From Annona cherimola (lineage: Eukaryota; Streptophyta; Magnoliopsida; Magnoliales; Annonaceae), in the NCBI GenBank assembly GCA_030490835.1, contig CM059972.1:46727452-46791451 (forward strand): 64,000 nucleotides of DNA, given 5' to 3'. Within the stretch, counting starts at the first letter, position 1; every line of letters starts with the position of its first letter. The notes under the pieces are model-generated. The model saw only the letters and a list, made by a program, of their open reading frames with translations. It did no database searches and was not told the DNA's origin. Both the position numbers and the translations under genes were made by a program. Positions 9,477 to 21,317 of the stretch are shown piece after piece.

Positions 9477-9763
9477 TTATTGACATAGTTCTATGCCTAC
9501 TTGTTTAACTTTATTTATTAAGGTTCCCCATGTATAATTTTCATATTTTAATTTACCATCATTTTCCATTTTTATAAGAGTTTTAATTTTTGTTTCGAAT
9601 ATAGAGGGTAGACCTTGTAAGAATTTTTCAATATAGATCGGTTGTCTTCCATCATCTAACATTAACAAGTCTGTCAGAAAAACATCTTTATACCATCTAA
9701 ATTTTGACATGTTTTTACATTTTAGTTTTAGGATTCGTTCTCTTATAACAGATTGATAATCTT
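9477..9763 (-). pseudogene. Pararetroviral coat protein, C-terminal fragment
   Basis: In the same frame as the protease/RT ORF and closed by the TAA at 9477-9479. It shows caulimovirid coat-protein features: a basic/aromatic FRWYKD stretch, then EKFLQGLP and a Trp-containing helix. The frame is open upstream of the first ATG (9710) right up to the border with the 245-bp repeat at 9763, where the viral homology stops. So the gene was cut when or after it integrated. The N-terminal capsid region and movement protein are absent. Confidence 0.65.
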
Positions 9764-10008
9764 AAAAAAAAAGTTTACAGATTTTGCAAACCAACCCTCC
9801 GTAACGAAACCATTGAAATATTTTTAGACAAAATCTATCCTACTCATTCTTACGAATAAAATGAATTTTCCGAGAAACAAATTATGACATTTTCAACGGA
9901 CACAGAAAAAAAGAAAGTGGAAGCAATTTTATAAAAGAGGAAAATATTTTCAAGAAAACCTTGGAAGGCAAGTAGGGAAAATTTCATTGAAAAGAAAATT
10001 ATTAATGA
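9764..10008 (+). repeat. 245-bp direct repeat, copy 2 (right border of the pararetroviral insert)
   Basis: Same sequence and orientation as 5589-5833 with a single base difference. It runs into a GAT/AAT microsatellite on its right and abuts truncated coat-protein sequence on its left. Confidence 0.9.
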
Positions 10009-10049
10009 TGATGATGATGATGATGATAATAATAATAATAATAATAATA
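10003..10049. repeat. Compound (GAT)n(AAT)n microsatellite
   Basis: Runs of GAT followed by AAT/ATA triplets directly after the right 245-bp repeat. Confidence 0.9.
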
Positions 10050-10310
10050 TATTATAGTCAATTAGTCTAATCTAGCATGATGTAATAGAAGAAACGGAAC
10101 GCGTGTTGCATTACACGGTAGCGAACGCACGAGACAAGGTGAGGGTGAGGCGGCTTGACCAGGTTATGGCAAAAAGCGATTGAATTCATCCGTGTCCTGA
10201 CGCGTCCTCCTAACGCCACCCCAAATTCCACGGCTTAATCCGTATGCCCAACGGACCCCATGCGCCGTCTGTCCCTAAAATATCCACATGCTTGTATTTT
10301 TATCTGTGCT
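10050..10310. other. Non-coding stretch, locally GC-richer
   Basis: 10100-10290 is clearly more GC-rich than its surroundings and contains several CpG (for example ACGCGT), but no ORF, tRNA or promoter motif was recognised. It may be an old gene fragment or transposon remnant. Confidence 0.4.
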
Positions 10311-10890
10311 ATATAATGTAATTTACAAATATGGTCATATAGTTTGGTCATAATTTCAAATATATTCACATAATTTTAGAAATTTCAAATAATCTTATAC
10401 AATTTGACCATATTTGCAAATATATCCATCCCGTTATGAAGTTATTATTATATAGTTATGTGTGATATATTCGTAAAGATACACAAACGTAGGTATATTT
10501 GCAAAAACTAGCTATATTCGCTTAATTTTTAAATTACAAATATATCTAAATAACTTACATATCTTTATAAATATTCTCATGTTGTCAAAATTGCAAATAT
10601 ATCTATTCCGTTATAATGTTGTTACTATACTATTATGGGATAATATATATTTGATGAAATATAGTGTAATATATTTGCAAGGATATCCAAATAACCTATA
10701 TATATTTGTTAAAACTAAATATACTTACTTAATTTTTAAATTGCAAATATACCCAAATAGTTTATATATTTTTGCAAATATACCCATGTTGTAACGTGTA
10801 GTAACGGCACTATAACAATGTGTGTGTATTTATAATTATGGTCAAATTATATGAGTTATTTGTAATTTTTAAAACCATGTCCATACTATT
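10311..10890. mobile_element. Degenerate fold-back / iterated TTGCAAATATA element
   Basis: TTTGACCATA near 10400 and its reverse complement TATGGTCAAA near 10841 belong to longer imperfect inverted arms. Inside, TTGCAAATATA-type blocks recur about every 100-200 bp (10415, 10590, 10672, 10741, 10775). The pattern resembles a non-autonomous plant DNA element. No coding capacity. Confidence 0.4.
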
Positions 10891-11138
10891 TTCATTAGAT
10901 CTAAGCATGTATAACTCGTATGGACAAGAAAATTTAATAGCAAGTACTAAATTATGTGCTCTTTAATATAGACGGATCAGATTATGAAAAATAGTTGACT
11001 AAATTGCCTAACTTGAGTGCATCAGAAAGCGTGCCAAAGGTAACAATTTCCACAGCCATGCACGTCCACGTTTTTATGTTGATATTTTGATTAATTATTT
11101 AATTAATTAATATCTTGATGTATATAAGGTTGTTTGAG
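10891..11138. other. AT-rich DNA, nothing recognised
   Basis: Only simple TTAATTAA-type runs near 11090-11112 are seen. Confidence 0.5.
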
Positions 11139-11430
11139 ATGAAACTTTTGGATCAAGCCTATTTTAATATACCCTACATAATAAATTGATTAAATTTTGA
11201 AAAAACATGTCTACAAGCTTTTAAAATGAAATTGTATGCTAAAGTATGATTTTAATTAAATTAAAATATGTACTTCACTCCAATTGAGGTGAAATTTTAT
11301 GAGTAAGCCTATTTTAATATGCCCGATTTAATGAGGAAATGAATTTTGGAAAACATGTTTCCAAAATTTTAAAAAGAGATTTTATGTCCAAATAGGAATT
11401 AGTCAATTAAAATAAAACAAAATTTTGTTT
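11139..11430. repeat. Diverged tandem duplication, unit about 145-150 bp
   Basis: AAGCCTATTTTAATAT occurs at about 11155 and again at about 11304. Each copy is followed by similar TTGAATTTTG(G)AAAACATG sequence, so two imperfect units can be aligned. It may be part of the LTR-like region that follows. Confidence 0.45.
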
Positions 11431-11769
11431 CAAAATTCCAAAAGGTGCATTTTGTGAGCAATTGTATATATATTAATAAGAAAAATTTTCATAATATATA
11501 GGTGTGTATGTAGACAGTTATGAATTAATTAATTAATGATGAAATTTTCCGTTAAAAAAAGAAAGAAAACGTGAACAGCGCTGGTGCCGGTGCATTTAGT
11601 GTTATCTATGGAAATATAAATTAAAAAAAAATTATGAAAAATCCAAGAGCATGCACGTAGGGTAAATGCATGTAATTGCTGGACTTATAAAAATACAACA
11701 CCTGTAATGTGTTAAACGGCAGCTCGGGTTAGGTTAATAATTAACCTTAGTAAACCGCCTAAAGGCAAA

Positions 11770-11776
11770 TATAAAA
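11770..11776 (+). promoter_or_regulatory. TATA box of the LTR-like region
   Basis: TATAAAAGG stands about 45 bp before a GC-richer stretch with several GCAG motifs. This is consistent with a promoter inside the putative LTR. Confidence 0.35.
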
Positions 11777-14060
11777 GGGGCAGCTGCTGAGCGATAAAAA
11801 GGTCAGGCAGTAGCACTTACGCAGCAGAGACGTCTAGCAATTCAAGCATTCATCTAGGTTTATTTTTATGTACTTCACGCATGAATTTAATTAACGTCCC
11901 AAATAGGTTTCGATTCTGATTTTCATGTAAATTAAAATAGCCTGTTGATCGTTAATAAATTTCTGGATGCATGCTTTAGCAAAAAGGTTTTTCATGATTT
12001 TGATACCCGTTAAATTTATTATAGATGTATATACAGCATCCAAACAGATTTTTTTTACATCAGTTATTCGGTTCTGATTTCATGTAATTAAGTTCAGAAA
12101 TTATAAGACTGATTTTTTTTAATTTGCTGAATATATACCATTCAGATATCAGTCAGCAAAATTTAATATTTCAGAATGATTTAATACTTTAATTTTACCG
12201 TTAATTGATGATTTGACAAATCACATAAGATGAAAATTTTTTCCAGCTGCTTTCATCATTAAATTAACGCCTAAACAGATTTTACGTTATGTTAAAATCA
12301 TGTTTAATCTATGGCTGGAAAATGCTGGGTATAAGTAATGTTAAAGCAGATTTTTATTTCCATATAATCATGTTTAAAACATGATTTATAAATAATGAAG
12401 CAATAGGTTAATCTTGAATTGTTGTTTCAAATCTGGAGGTAAGTGATGTTAGAAACAAAAATATGAACGAGGTAGTAAACGAAAACTTTTTGCCATGAAA
12501 ATTTGTGTACGACCTCATTATATTATCATTAAGGAACAACCAAATTTTCAGCTTAAAATATTAATCAGGTTGAAAATTAAAAATATGAGAAGATTAACTT
12601 AAACAGGGTAAAATGGGTGACAGGATCATCTGTAGTAAATGATTTTTAATAATTTTCTTAGATTTATTTTTTATCTGAAATTTTGATATGATATATAAGA
12701 TATCATGATTATCACTAAAAAAAATAAAATATGATTTTTGGATGACATAAGTATGGTTTAAAATTAACGTGACTAAGGCTGTTCCTGATTTCACAACACT
12801 GTCCATCATAGTGAAAATGTCAAAATAAATATATAATATAAATATTTCTTGCTGAAATTTTTTATTAGGGTTAATTAATGTATTTATTGATGTATGATAG
12901 AAATTTCAGAATTAAATACTTTGATTTGATTACAAATCAAGATTTAAAGAAATCAGTACGCCTGATTTCAGCAAATGAGGACAATTTGAGAAATAATCAA
13001 AAAGAAATATGAAACCTAAGTGGAAATGATCCGAATTGATATATATGTTAGTCAAGAGTATAATAAAAGATTAAGGATAGCAAGAATGATTAATAATTGA
13101 TGTTATTATATGTATATGAAATTAATGGATAAACAAGAAGATGGAACTTAGTGAAAATAAGAAGACAAGGGCTGTTTTGGAATTTAATAATAAGTTTCAG
13201 AAATTTTAAATGAGATATTATAAGAAAATGGTCCTTTCTTATTTATATAGGAAAAGGAAAAGAAAAGGTGGAAGGTACAAGCTAATTTTACAGGTAAGTA
13301 CGTTATATTTTGAAAATTGTTACTTTTCTTTTTGTATTGCAAATGTGTTATAAATAGTTTGATTTGGATATTTTAAATCTTGTTTAAGGATGGTCATTCC
13401 TATAATCTTTGAATTGCAAAGAATACTTCTATTTATTAAAAATTGTTTGCAAATTATTTGTACAAAATTATTTATACATAAAGTGGCATACCAGCATGAG
13501 AATGAATGTACATGATGCACGAGGATTAGGTCATGAGAGAGGTGTATTGGACCAGTTGGAGCATTACCGAGTAGCTAATACAGGTTGAGGCCGGCGGTGC
13601 CCTCCATGAAATGGGAGCAGGATCAAGTGATGGACGCCTGGCTAGCGTTGCATCGTGAGAAATGTCATGTATGCTTGAATGCATTGCATTTTTATATTTA
13701 TGAAATGCACAGAAAGGAAATGAAAAATGTTTATTTGCAAAATGAAAGGACTTGCTTACTGAGTATTAGTACTCATGTGATGTTATTTCAAAATTTATAG
13801 ATAGGTACGAGACAGACATCGAAGTGAATTACAGTGTTACGTAAGTTACTGCCTTTCTTGTATAAATCTATGGAAGGTTGAATTTTGTAAAGGCAGCCTT
13901 GACTAACTAGGAAACCTCTATTGTAATTAAATAACTGATGAATGTGTTATGAATGTACCAGAAAAGACAAGTTCTAATTACCACATGTGAAGTCAAATAG
14001 AAATGGTTTGGTTATCTCATCCTTTCACAGGTTATGGGTATTATGTATGAATATAAAAAA

Positions 14061-14160
14061 AATCCCGCCACGTGACCAGGGCAACAATCCTATTCACATT
14101 TACCAATCAGAAAGCGATCCTGGAGTAAGGCTCTCCAGCGCCCCGGTCGGGGGCGCCACA
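14061..14160 (+). repeat. 100-bp GC-richer module, copy 1
   Basis: Begins AATCCCGCCACGTG and contains CACATTTACCAATC, then GGAGTAAGGCT and a GGGGCGCCACAT-like end. It matches 14332-14430. It is distinctly more GC-rich than its surroundings. Confidence 0.75.
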
Positions 14161-14331
14161 TGAACCATGGAGAACCAAGTGATTGGAAATTTTGAATTAT
14201 CATTATGTGATGAAAATGATCTATGACAATTTATGTGTGTGACATGAATTTTAGAATTATGTGTGCAAGATGTTATGAAATTGTTGTGGATTGGTAATTT
14301 TATGCAAATTATGAATATGTTTATGTGATCA

Positions 14332-14430
14332 AATCCCGTCGCGTGCTCAGGGCAAAAATCCTACCCACATTTACCAATCGAACCAATCCCGGAGTAAGGC
14401 TTGTGACCGCCTCAAGCCGGGGCACCACAT
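14332..14430 (+). repeat. 100-bp GC-richer module, copy 2
   Basis: Direct imperfect copy of 14061-14160 (AATCCCGTCGCGTG, CACATTTACCAATC, GGAGTAAGGCT, GGGGCACCACAT). It ends where the 232-bp satellite begins. Confidence 0.75.
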
Positions 14431-14432
14431 CA

Positions 14433-17400
14433 TTAGAGTGAAATCAATTCTAAGTAATTGAAGTTTATTCTATCTAACTCAGTTAATTTGATTCATTTCG
14501 AAATGCTTTTAAGTTAATTTGTTCCTATTCGAATGTAAACAAAATCAAGGGATTATAGTGAATTCTAGTTGATTGAAGTTCCTTTCGTCTGATTCATTTG
14601 CTTTGAATCTATTCGAATGCGATAAAGTTTGCTCGTTCTCATAGAGTCAAATCAACTCAACTAAATTAGTTGAAGTCAATTCTAAGTATTCGAAGTTCAT
14701 TCTATCTAATTCAATTCATTTGACTTGATTTGAATGTTTTTAAGTTCATTTGTTCCAGTTCGAATGTAAACAAAATCAAGGGATTGTAGTGAATTCTAGT
14801 TGATTGAAGTTCCTTTCCTTCGATTCATTTGCTTTCAATCTATTCGAATGCAATAAAGTTTGCTCGTTCTCATTAGAGTCAAATCATGTTGACTAGATTG
14901 AGTTGAAGTCAATCCTAAGTATTCGAAGTTCATTCTATCTAATTCAGTTCACTTGATTCGATTCAAATGCATTTAAGTTCATGTGTTCCTACTCGAATCT
15001 AAACAATATCAAGGGATTGTAGTGAATTCTAGTTTATTGAAGTTCCTTTCGTCCGATTCATTTGCTTTGAATTTATTCGAATGCGATAAAGTTTGCTTGT
15101 TCTCATTAGAGTCAAATCATGTCAACTAAATTGAGTTGAAGTCAATTCTAAGTATTCGAAGTTTATTCTATCTAATTCAATTCATTTGATTTGAATAGAA
15201 TGCTTTTTTGTTCATTTGTTCCTTTTGAATGCGAACAAAATCAAGGCATTGTAGTCAATTGTAGTTGATTGAAGTTCCTTTCGTCAGATTCAGTTGCTTT
15301 GAATCTATTCGAATGCGATAAAGTTTACTCATTCTCATTAGACTAAAATTAAGCCAATTAGATTGAGTTGAAGTCAATTCTAAGTGTTCGATGTTCATTC
15401 CATCTAATTAATCAATTTGACTTGATTAAATTGCTTTTAAGTTCATTTGTTCCTGTTCGAATATAAATGAAATCAAGGTATTGTAGTTAATTCTAGTTGA
15501 TTGAAGTTCTTTCGTCCGATTCAGTTGCTTTGAATCTATTCGAATGCGGGTTAAAGTTCTCTCATTCTCATTAGAGTCAAATCAAGTCAATTAGATTAAG
15601 TTGTACTTAATTTTAAGCAATCAAAGTTCATCATATCTAGTTCAGTTTATTAGATTCGATTCGAACGCTTTTAAGTTCCTTTGTTCCCGTTCGAATGTAA
15701 ACAAAATCAAGGGATTGAAGTCAATTCCAGTTGATTGAAATTTCTTTTGTCAGATTGAGTTATTTTGAATCTATTCGAATGTGTTTTGGTTCTCGTTTCA
15801 GTCAAATCATGTCAATTAGATTGAGCTGTACTCAATTCTAAGTAATCGGAGTTCATTCTATCTAAATCAGTTCATTTGATTCAATTTGAATGCTTTTAAG
15901 TTCATTTGTTCCTGTTCGAATGTAAACAAAATAAAGGGATTGTAGTGAATTCTGGTTTATTAAAGTTCCTTTTGTCCGATTCATTTGCTTTGAATCTATT
16001 CGAATGCGATAAAGTTTGCTCGTTCTCATTAGAGTCATGTCATGTTAACTAGATTGAGCTGAGTCAATTCTAAGTATTCGAAGTTTATTCTATCTAATTC
16101 AATTCATTTGATTTGATTCGAATATTTTTAAGTTCATTTGTTCCTTTCGAATGTAAACAAAACCAAGGCATTGTTGTCAATTCTAGTTGATGGAAGTTCC
16201 TTTCGTCCGATTCAGTTGCTTTGAATCTATTCGAATGTGAAAAAGTTTGCTCGTTCTCATTAGAGTAAAATCATGTCAACTAGATTGAGTTGAAGTCAAT
16301 TCTAAGTATTCGAAGTTCATTCTATCTAATTCAGTTCATTTGATTCGATTCACATGCATTCAAGTTTATTTGTTCCTGTTCGATTGCAAACGAAATCAAG
16401 GAATTGTAGTTAATTCTAGTTGATTGATGTTCCTTCCGTCCGATTCAGTTGTTTTGAATTTATTCGAATGCGTTAAAGTTCTCTTGTTCTCATTAGAGTC
16501 AAATCAAGTAAATTAGATTGAGTTGTACTTAATTTTAAGCAATCAAAGTTCATCATATGTAGTTCAGTTCATTAGATTTGATTCGAATGCTTTTAAGTTC
16601 CTTTGTTCTCGTTCGAATGTAAACAAAATCAAGAGATTGAAGTCAATTCCAGTTGATTGACATTTCTTTCATTTGATTGAGTTGGTTTGAATCTATTTGA
16701 ATGCGTTAAAGTTTGCTCGTTCTCGTTACAGTCAAATCATGTCAATTAAATTGAGTTGTACTCAATTCTAAGTAATCGGTGTTCATTCTATCTAAATCAG
16801 TTCATTTGATTCCATTTGAATGCTTTTAAGTTCATTTGTTCTTATTCAAATGTAAACAAAATAAAGGGATTGTAGTGAATTCTGGTTGATTGAAGTTCTT
16901 TTCATCCGATTCATCTACTTTGAATCTATTCGAATGCGATGAACTTTGCTCATTCTCATTAGAGTCAAATCATGTCAACTAAATTGAGTTAAAGTCAATT
17001 CTAAGTATTCGAAGTTCATTCTATCTAATTCGATTCATTTGACTTAATTCGAATGCTTTTAAGTTCATTTGTTTCTATTTGAATGTAAACAAAATAGAGG
17101 GATTGTAGTGAATTCTAGTTGATTGAAGTTCTTTTCGTCCGAATCATTTGCTTTGAATCTATTCGAGAGCGATAAAGTTTGCTCGTTCTCATTAGAGTCA
17201 AATCATGTCAACTAAATTGAGTTGAAGTCGATTGTAAGTATTCGAAGTTTATTCTATCTAATTCAATTCATTTGATTTGATTCGAATGCTTTTAAGTTCA
17301 TTTGTTCCTTTCGAATGTAAACGAAATCAAGGCAATGTAGTCAATTCTAGTTGAATGAAGTTCCTTTCGTCCGATTCAGGTTCTTTGAATCTATTCGAAT

Positions 17401-20400
17401 GCGACAAAGTTTGCTTGTTCTCATTAGAGTAAAATCATGTCAACTAGATTGAGTTGAAGTAAATTCTAAGTATTCGAAGTTTATTCTATCTAATTCAGTT
17501 CAATTGATTCGATTCATATGCATTTAAGTTCATTTGTTCCTGTTCGAATGTAAACAAAATCAAGGGATTGTAGCGAATTCTAGTTGATTGAAGTTCATTT
17601 TGTCAGATTCATTTGCTTTGAATCTATTCGAATGCGATAAAGTTTGCTCGCTCTCAATAGAGTCAAATCATGTCAACTAGATTGAGTTGAAGTCAATTCT
17701 AAGTATTCAAAGTTCATTCTATCTTATTCAGTTCATTTGATTCGATTCGATTCGTATGCATTTAAGTTCATGTATTACTGTTCGATTTCAAATGAAATCA
17801 AGGAATTGTAGTTAATTCTAGTTTATTGAAGTTCCTTCCGTCCGATTCAGTTGTTTTGAATCTATTCTAATGCGTTAAAGGTCTCTCGTTCTCATTAGTG
17901 TCAAATCAAGTCAATTAGATTGAATTGTACTTAATTTAAGCAATCAAAGTTTATCATATCTAGTTCAGTTCATTAGATTCGATTCAAATACTTCAAAATC
18001 AAGGGAATGAAGTCAATTCCAGTTGATTAAAATTCCGTTCATCCGATTGAGTCGTTTTGATTCCATTTGAATATGTTAAAGTTTGCTCATTCTCGTTACA
18101 GTCAATCATGTCAATTAGATTAAGTTGTGCTCAATTCTAAGTAATCGGAGTTCATTCTATCTAAATTAGTTCATTTGATTCGATTTGAATGCTTTTAAGT
18201 TCATTTGTTCCTGTTCGAATGTAAACAAAATAAAGGGATTATAGTGAATTCTGATTGATTGAAGTTCCTTTCGTCTGATTCATTTGCTTTGAATCTATTC
18301 GAATGTGATAAAGTTTGCTCTTTCTCATTAGAGTCAATCATGTCAATTAAATTGAGTTGAAGTCAATTCTAAGTATTCGAAGTTCATTCTATCTAATTCA
18401 ATTCATTTGACTTGATTCGAATGATTTTAAGTTCATTTGTTCTTGATCGAATGTAAACAAAATGGAGGGATTGTAGTGAATTCTAGTTGATTGAAGTTTC
18501 TTTCGTCCAATTCGTTTGCTTTGAATCTATTCGAATGTCATAAAGTTTGCTCGTTCTCATTAGAGTCAAATCATGCCAACCAGATTGAGTTGAAGTCAAT
18601 TTTAAGTATTCGATGTTTATTCTATCTAATTCAATTCATTTGATTTGATTCGAATATTTTTAAGTTCATTCGTTTCCTTTTGAATGTAAACGAAATCAAG
18701 GAATTGTAGTCAATTCTAGTTGATTGAAGTTCCTTTCGTCCGATTCAGTTGCATTGAATCTATTCGAATGCGCAAAAATTTGCTTGTTCTAATTAGAGTC
18801 AGATCAAGTCAATTAGATTGAGTTATAGTCAATTCTAAGTAATCGAAGTTCATTTTATCTAATTCAATTCATTTGATTCGATTCAAATGCTTTTAAGTTC
18901 ATTCGTTCTCCTTCGAATGCAAACAAAATCAAGGTGTTGTAGTTAATTCTAGTTGATTGAAGTTCTTTTCTTCCGATTTAGTTGTTTTGAATCTATTCAA
19001 ATGTGTTAAAGTTTGCTCGTTCTCATTAGAGTCAAATCATGTCAATTAGATTGAGCTGTACTCAATTCTAAGTAATCAGAGTTTATTCTATCTAAATCAA
19101 TTCATTTTTGATTCGATTCGAATGCATCTAAGTTCATTTGTTCCTGTTGGAATGTAAACAAAATCAAGGGGTTGTAGTTAATTCTAGCTGATAGAAGTTC
19201 CTTTCATCCGATTTAGTTGTTTTTTATCTATTCGAATGCGTTGAAGTTTGCTCATTCTCATTAGAGTCAAATCATGTCAATTTGATTAAGTTGTACTCAA
19301 TTCTAAGTAATCAGAGTTCATTCTATCTAAATCAGTTCATTTGATTCCATTCGAATGCTGTTAAGTTCATTTATTCCCATTCAAATCTAAACAAAACAAA
19401 GGCATTGTAGAGAATTCTGGTTGATTGAAGTTCAATTTTTCCAATTCGTTAGTTTTGAATCTATTCGAATGTGATAAAGTTTGCTGGTTCTCGTTAGCGT
19501 TAAATCAAGTCAATTAGATTGAGTTGAAGTCAATTCTAAGTAATTGAAGTTCATTCTATCTAATTCAGTACATTTGATTCAATTCGAATGCTTTTAAGTA
19601 CATTTGTTCCTGTTCGAATGTAAACGAAATCAAGAGATTGTAGTGAATTCTAGTTGATTGAAGTTCCTTTTGTCCGATTCATTTGCTTTGAATCTATTCG
19701 AATGCGATAAAATTTGCTCATTCTCATAAGAGTCAAATCAAGTCAACTAGACTGAGTTGAAGTCAATTCTAAGTATTCGAAGTTCATTCTATTTAATTCA
19801 ATTCATTTGACTTGATTCAAATGCCTTTAAGTTCATTTGTTCCTGTTCGAATGTAAACAAAATAACGGGATTGTAGTGAATTCTAATTGATTGAAGTTTC
19901 TATCGGCCGATTCATTTTCTTTGAATTTATTCGAATGCGATAAAGTTTGCTCATTCTTATTAGAGTTAAATCATGTCATTAGATTGAGTTGTACTCAATT
20001 CTAAGTAATCAAAGTTCATTCTATCTAAATCAGTTCATTTGCTTGCATTCGAATGCTTTTAAGTTCATTTGTTCCCATTCGAATCTAAACAAAATGACGG
20101 GATTGAGTGAATTCTAGTTGATTGAAGTTCTTTTTATCGGATTCATTTGCTTTGAATCAATTCGAATGCGATAAAGTTTCTTGGTTCTCATTAGAATAAA
20201 ATCAAGCCAATTAGATTAAGCTGAAGTAAATTCTAAGTAATTGAAGTTCATTTTATCTAATTCAGTTCATTTGATTCAATTCGAATGCTTTTAAGTTCAT
20301 TTGCTCCTATTCGAATGTAAACAAAATCAAGGGATTGTACCGAATTCTAATAGATTTTCCTTTCATCCGATTCATTTGCTTTGAATCTAATCGAATGCGA

Positions 20401-21317
20401 TAAAGTTTTCTCTTTCTCATAAGAGTCAAATCAAGTCAAATAGATTGAGTTGAAGTCAATTCTAAGTATTCGAAGTTCATTCTATTTAATTCAATTCATT
20501 TGACATGATTCAAATTCTTTTAAGTTCATTTGTTCCTGTTCGAATGTAAACAAAATAAAGGAATTGTGGTGAATTCTAATTGATTGAAGTTCCTTTTGTC
20601 CGATTCATTTGCTTTGAATCTATTCGAATTTGATAAGGCTTGCTCATTCTCATTAGAGTCAAATCATGTCAACTAGATTGAGTTGAAGTCAATTCTAAGT
20701 ATTCGAAGTTTATTCTATCTAAGTCAATTCATTTGATTTGATTCGAATGCTTTTAAGTTTATTCATTTCCCTTCGAATGTTAACGAAATTAGGGAATTGT
20801 AGTCAGTTCTAGTCGATTGAAGTTCCTTTTGTCCGATTTCGTTGGTTTGAATCTATTCGAATGCACAAAAGTTTGCTCCTTCTCATTAGAGTCAAATCAA
20901 GTCAATTAGATTGAGTTATAGTCAATTCTTAGTAATCGAAGTTCATTCTATCTTGTTCAATTCATTTGATTCGATTCGAATGCTTTTAAGTTCATTTGTT
21001 CTCGTTCGAATGTAAACAAAATCAAGGGGTTGTAGTTAATTCTAGCTAATTGAAGTTCTTTTCACCCGACTCAATTGTTCTGAATCTATTCGAATGCGTT
21101 AAAGTTTTCTTCTTCCCATTTGAGTCAAATCATGTTAATTAGATTGAGTTGTACTCTATTATAAGTAATCAGAGTACATTCTATCTAAATCAGTTCATTT
21201 GATTCTATTCGAGTGCTTTTAAGTTCATTCATTCATGTTTGAATGTAAACGAAATCAAGGGGTAGTTGTTCATTTTAGCTGATTGAAATTCTTTTCATCT
21301 AATTCAGTTGTTTTGAA
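14433..21317 (+). repeat. 232-bp satellite array, diverged monomeric part
   Basis: About 30 head-to-tail monomers of roughly 230-235 bp. Each is recognisable by AATCTATTCGAATGCG, CTCATTAGAGTCAAATCA and ATTCTAAGTA blocks. Neighbouring monomers differ by many substitutions and small indels, and no longer period was seen here. No ORF. The monomer itself is an old dimer: the AATTCTAAGTA half and the AATTCTAGTTG half align along their length (about 113 and 120 bp). Confidence 0.9.

Larger units (their letters stand above)
5834..9763 (-). mobile_element. Endogenous pararetrovirus fragment (Caulimoviridae, florendovirus-like)
   Basis: An integrated, 5'-truncated viral fragment of 3.93 kb read on the minus strand. 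It holds the C-terminal part of the coat protein, a CCHC zinc knuckle, aspartic protease, reverse transcriptase and RNase H, and then a separate downstream ORF. There is no integrase and there are no LTRs, which separates it from gypsy elements. The RNase H ends in a LTREF motif typical of caulimovirids. The movement protein and most of the coat protein are missing. The genus guess rests on the downstream second ORF and is tentative. The polyprotein has one in-frame TAA and ORF2 an in-frame TGA. Confidence 0.8.
11431..14432 (+). repeat. Probable degenerate LTR-like region of a gypsy (chromovirus-type) retrotransposon
   Basis: About 3 kb without ORFs. A TATA box (TATAAAA, 11770-11776) is followed by a GC-richer leader. 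Further on come a GTAAG-type splice-like site after CAG (about 13292), a GC-rich block around 13590-13660, and the sequence CTTACTGAG...CTCATG at about 13753-13778, followed by GGTACGAG. In my experience, such CTTACTGAG/GGTAC modules are common near the 3' end of long plant chromovirus LTRs. Two copies of a 100-bp module follow at 14061 and 14332. LTR ends, target duplications and an internal region were not found. The call is an inference. Confidence 0.35.

Noticed and set aside
5589..10008. Reading the 245-bp repeats as LTRs of a retrotransposon
   Set aside because: No TG...CA ends, no primer-binding site or polypurine tract at the inner borders, no integrase, and caulimovirid-type RT/RNase H. 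They are better seen as a duplication linked to integration.
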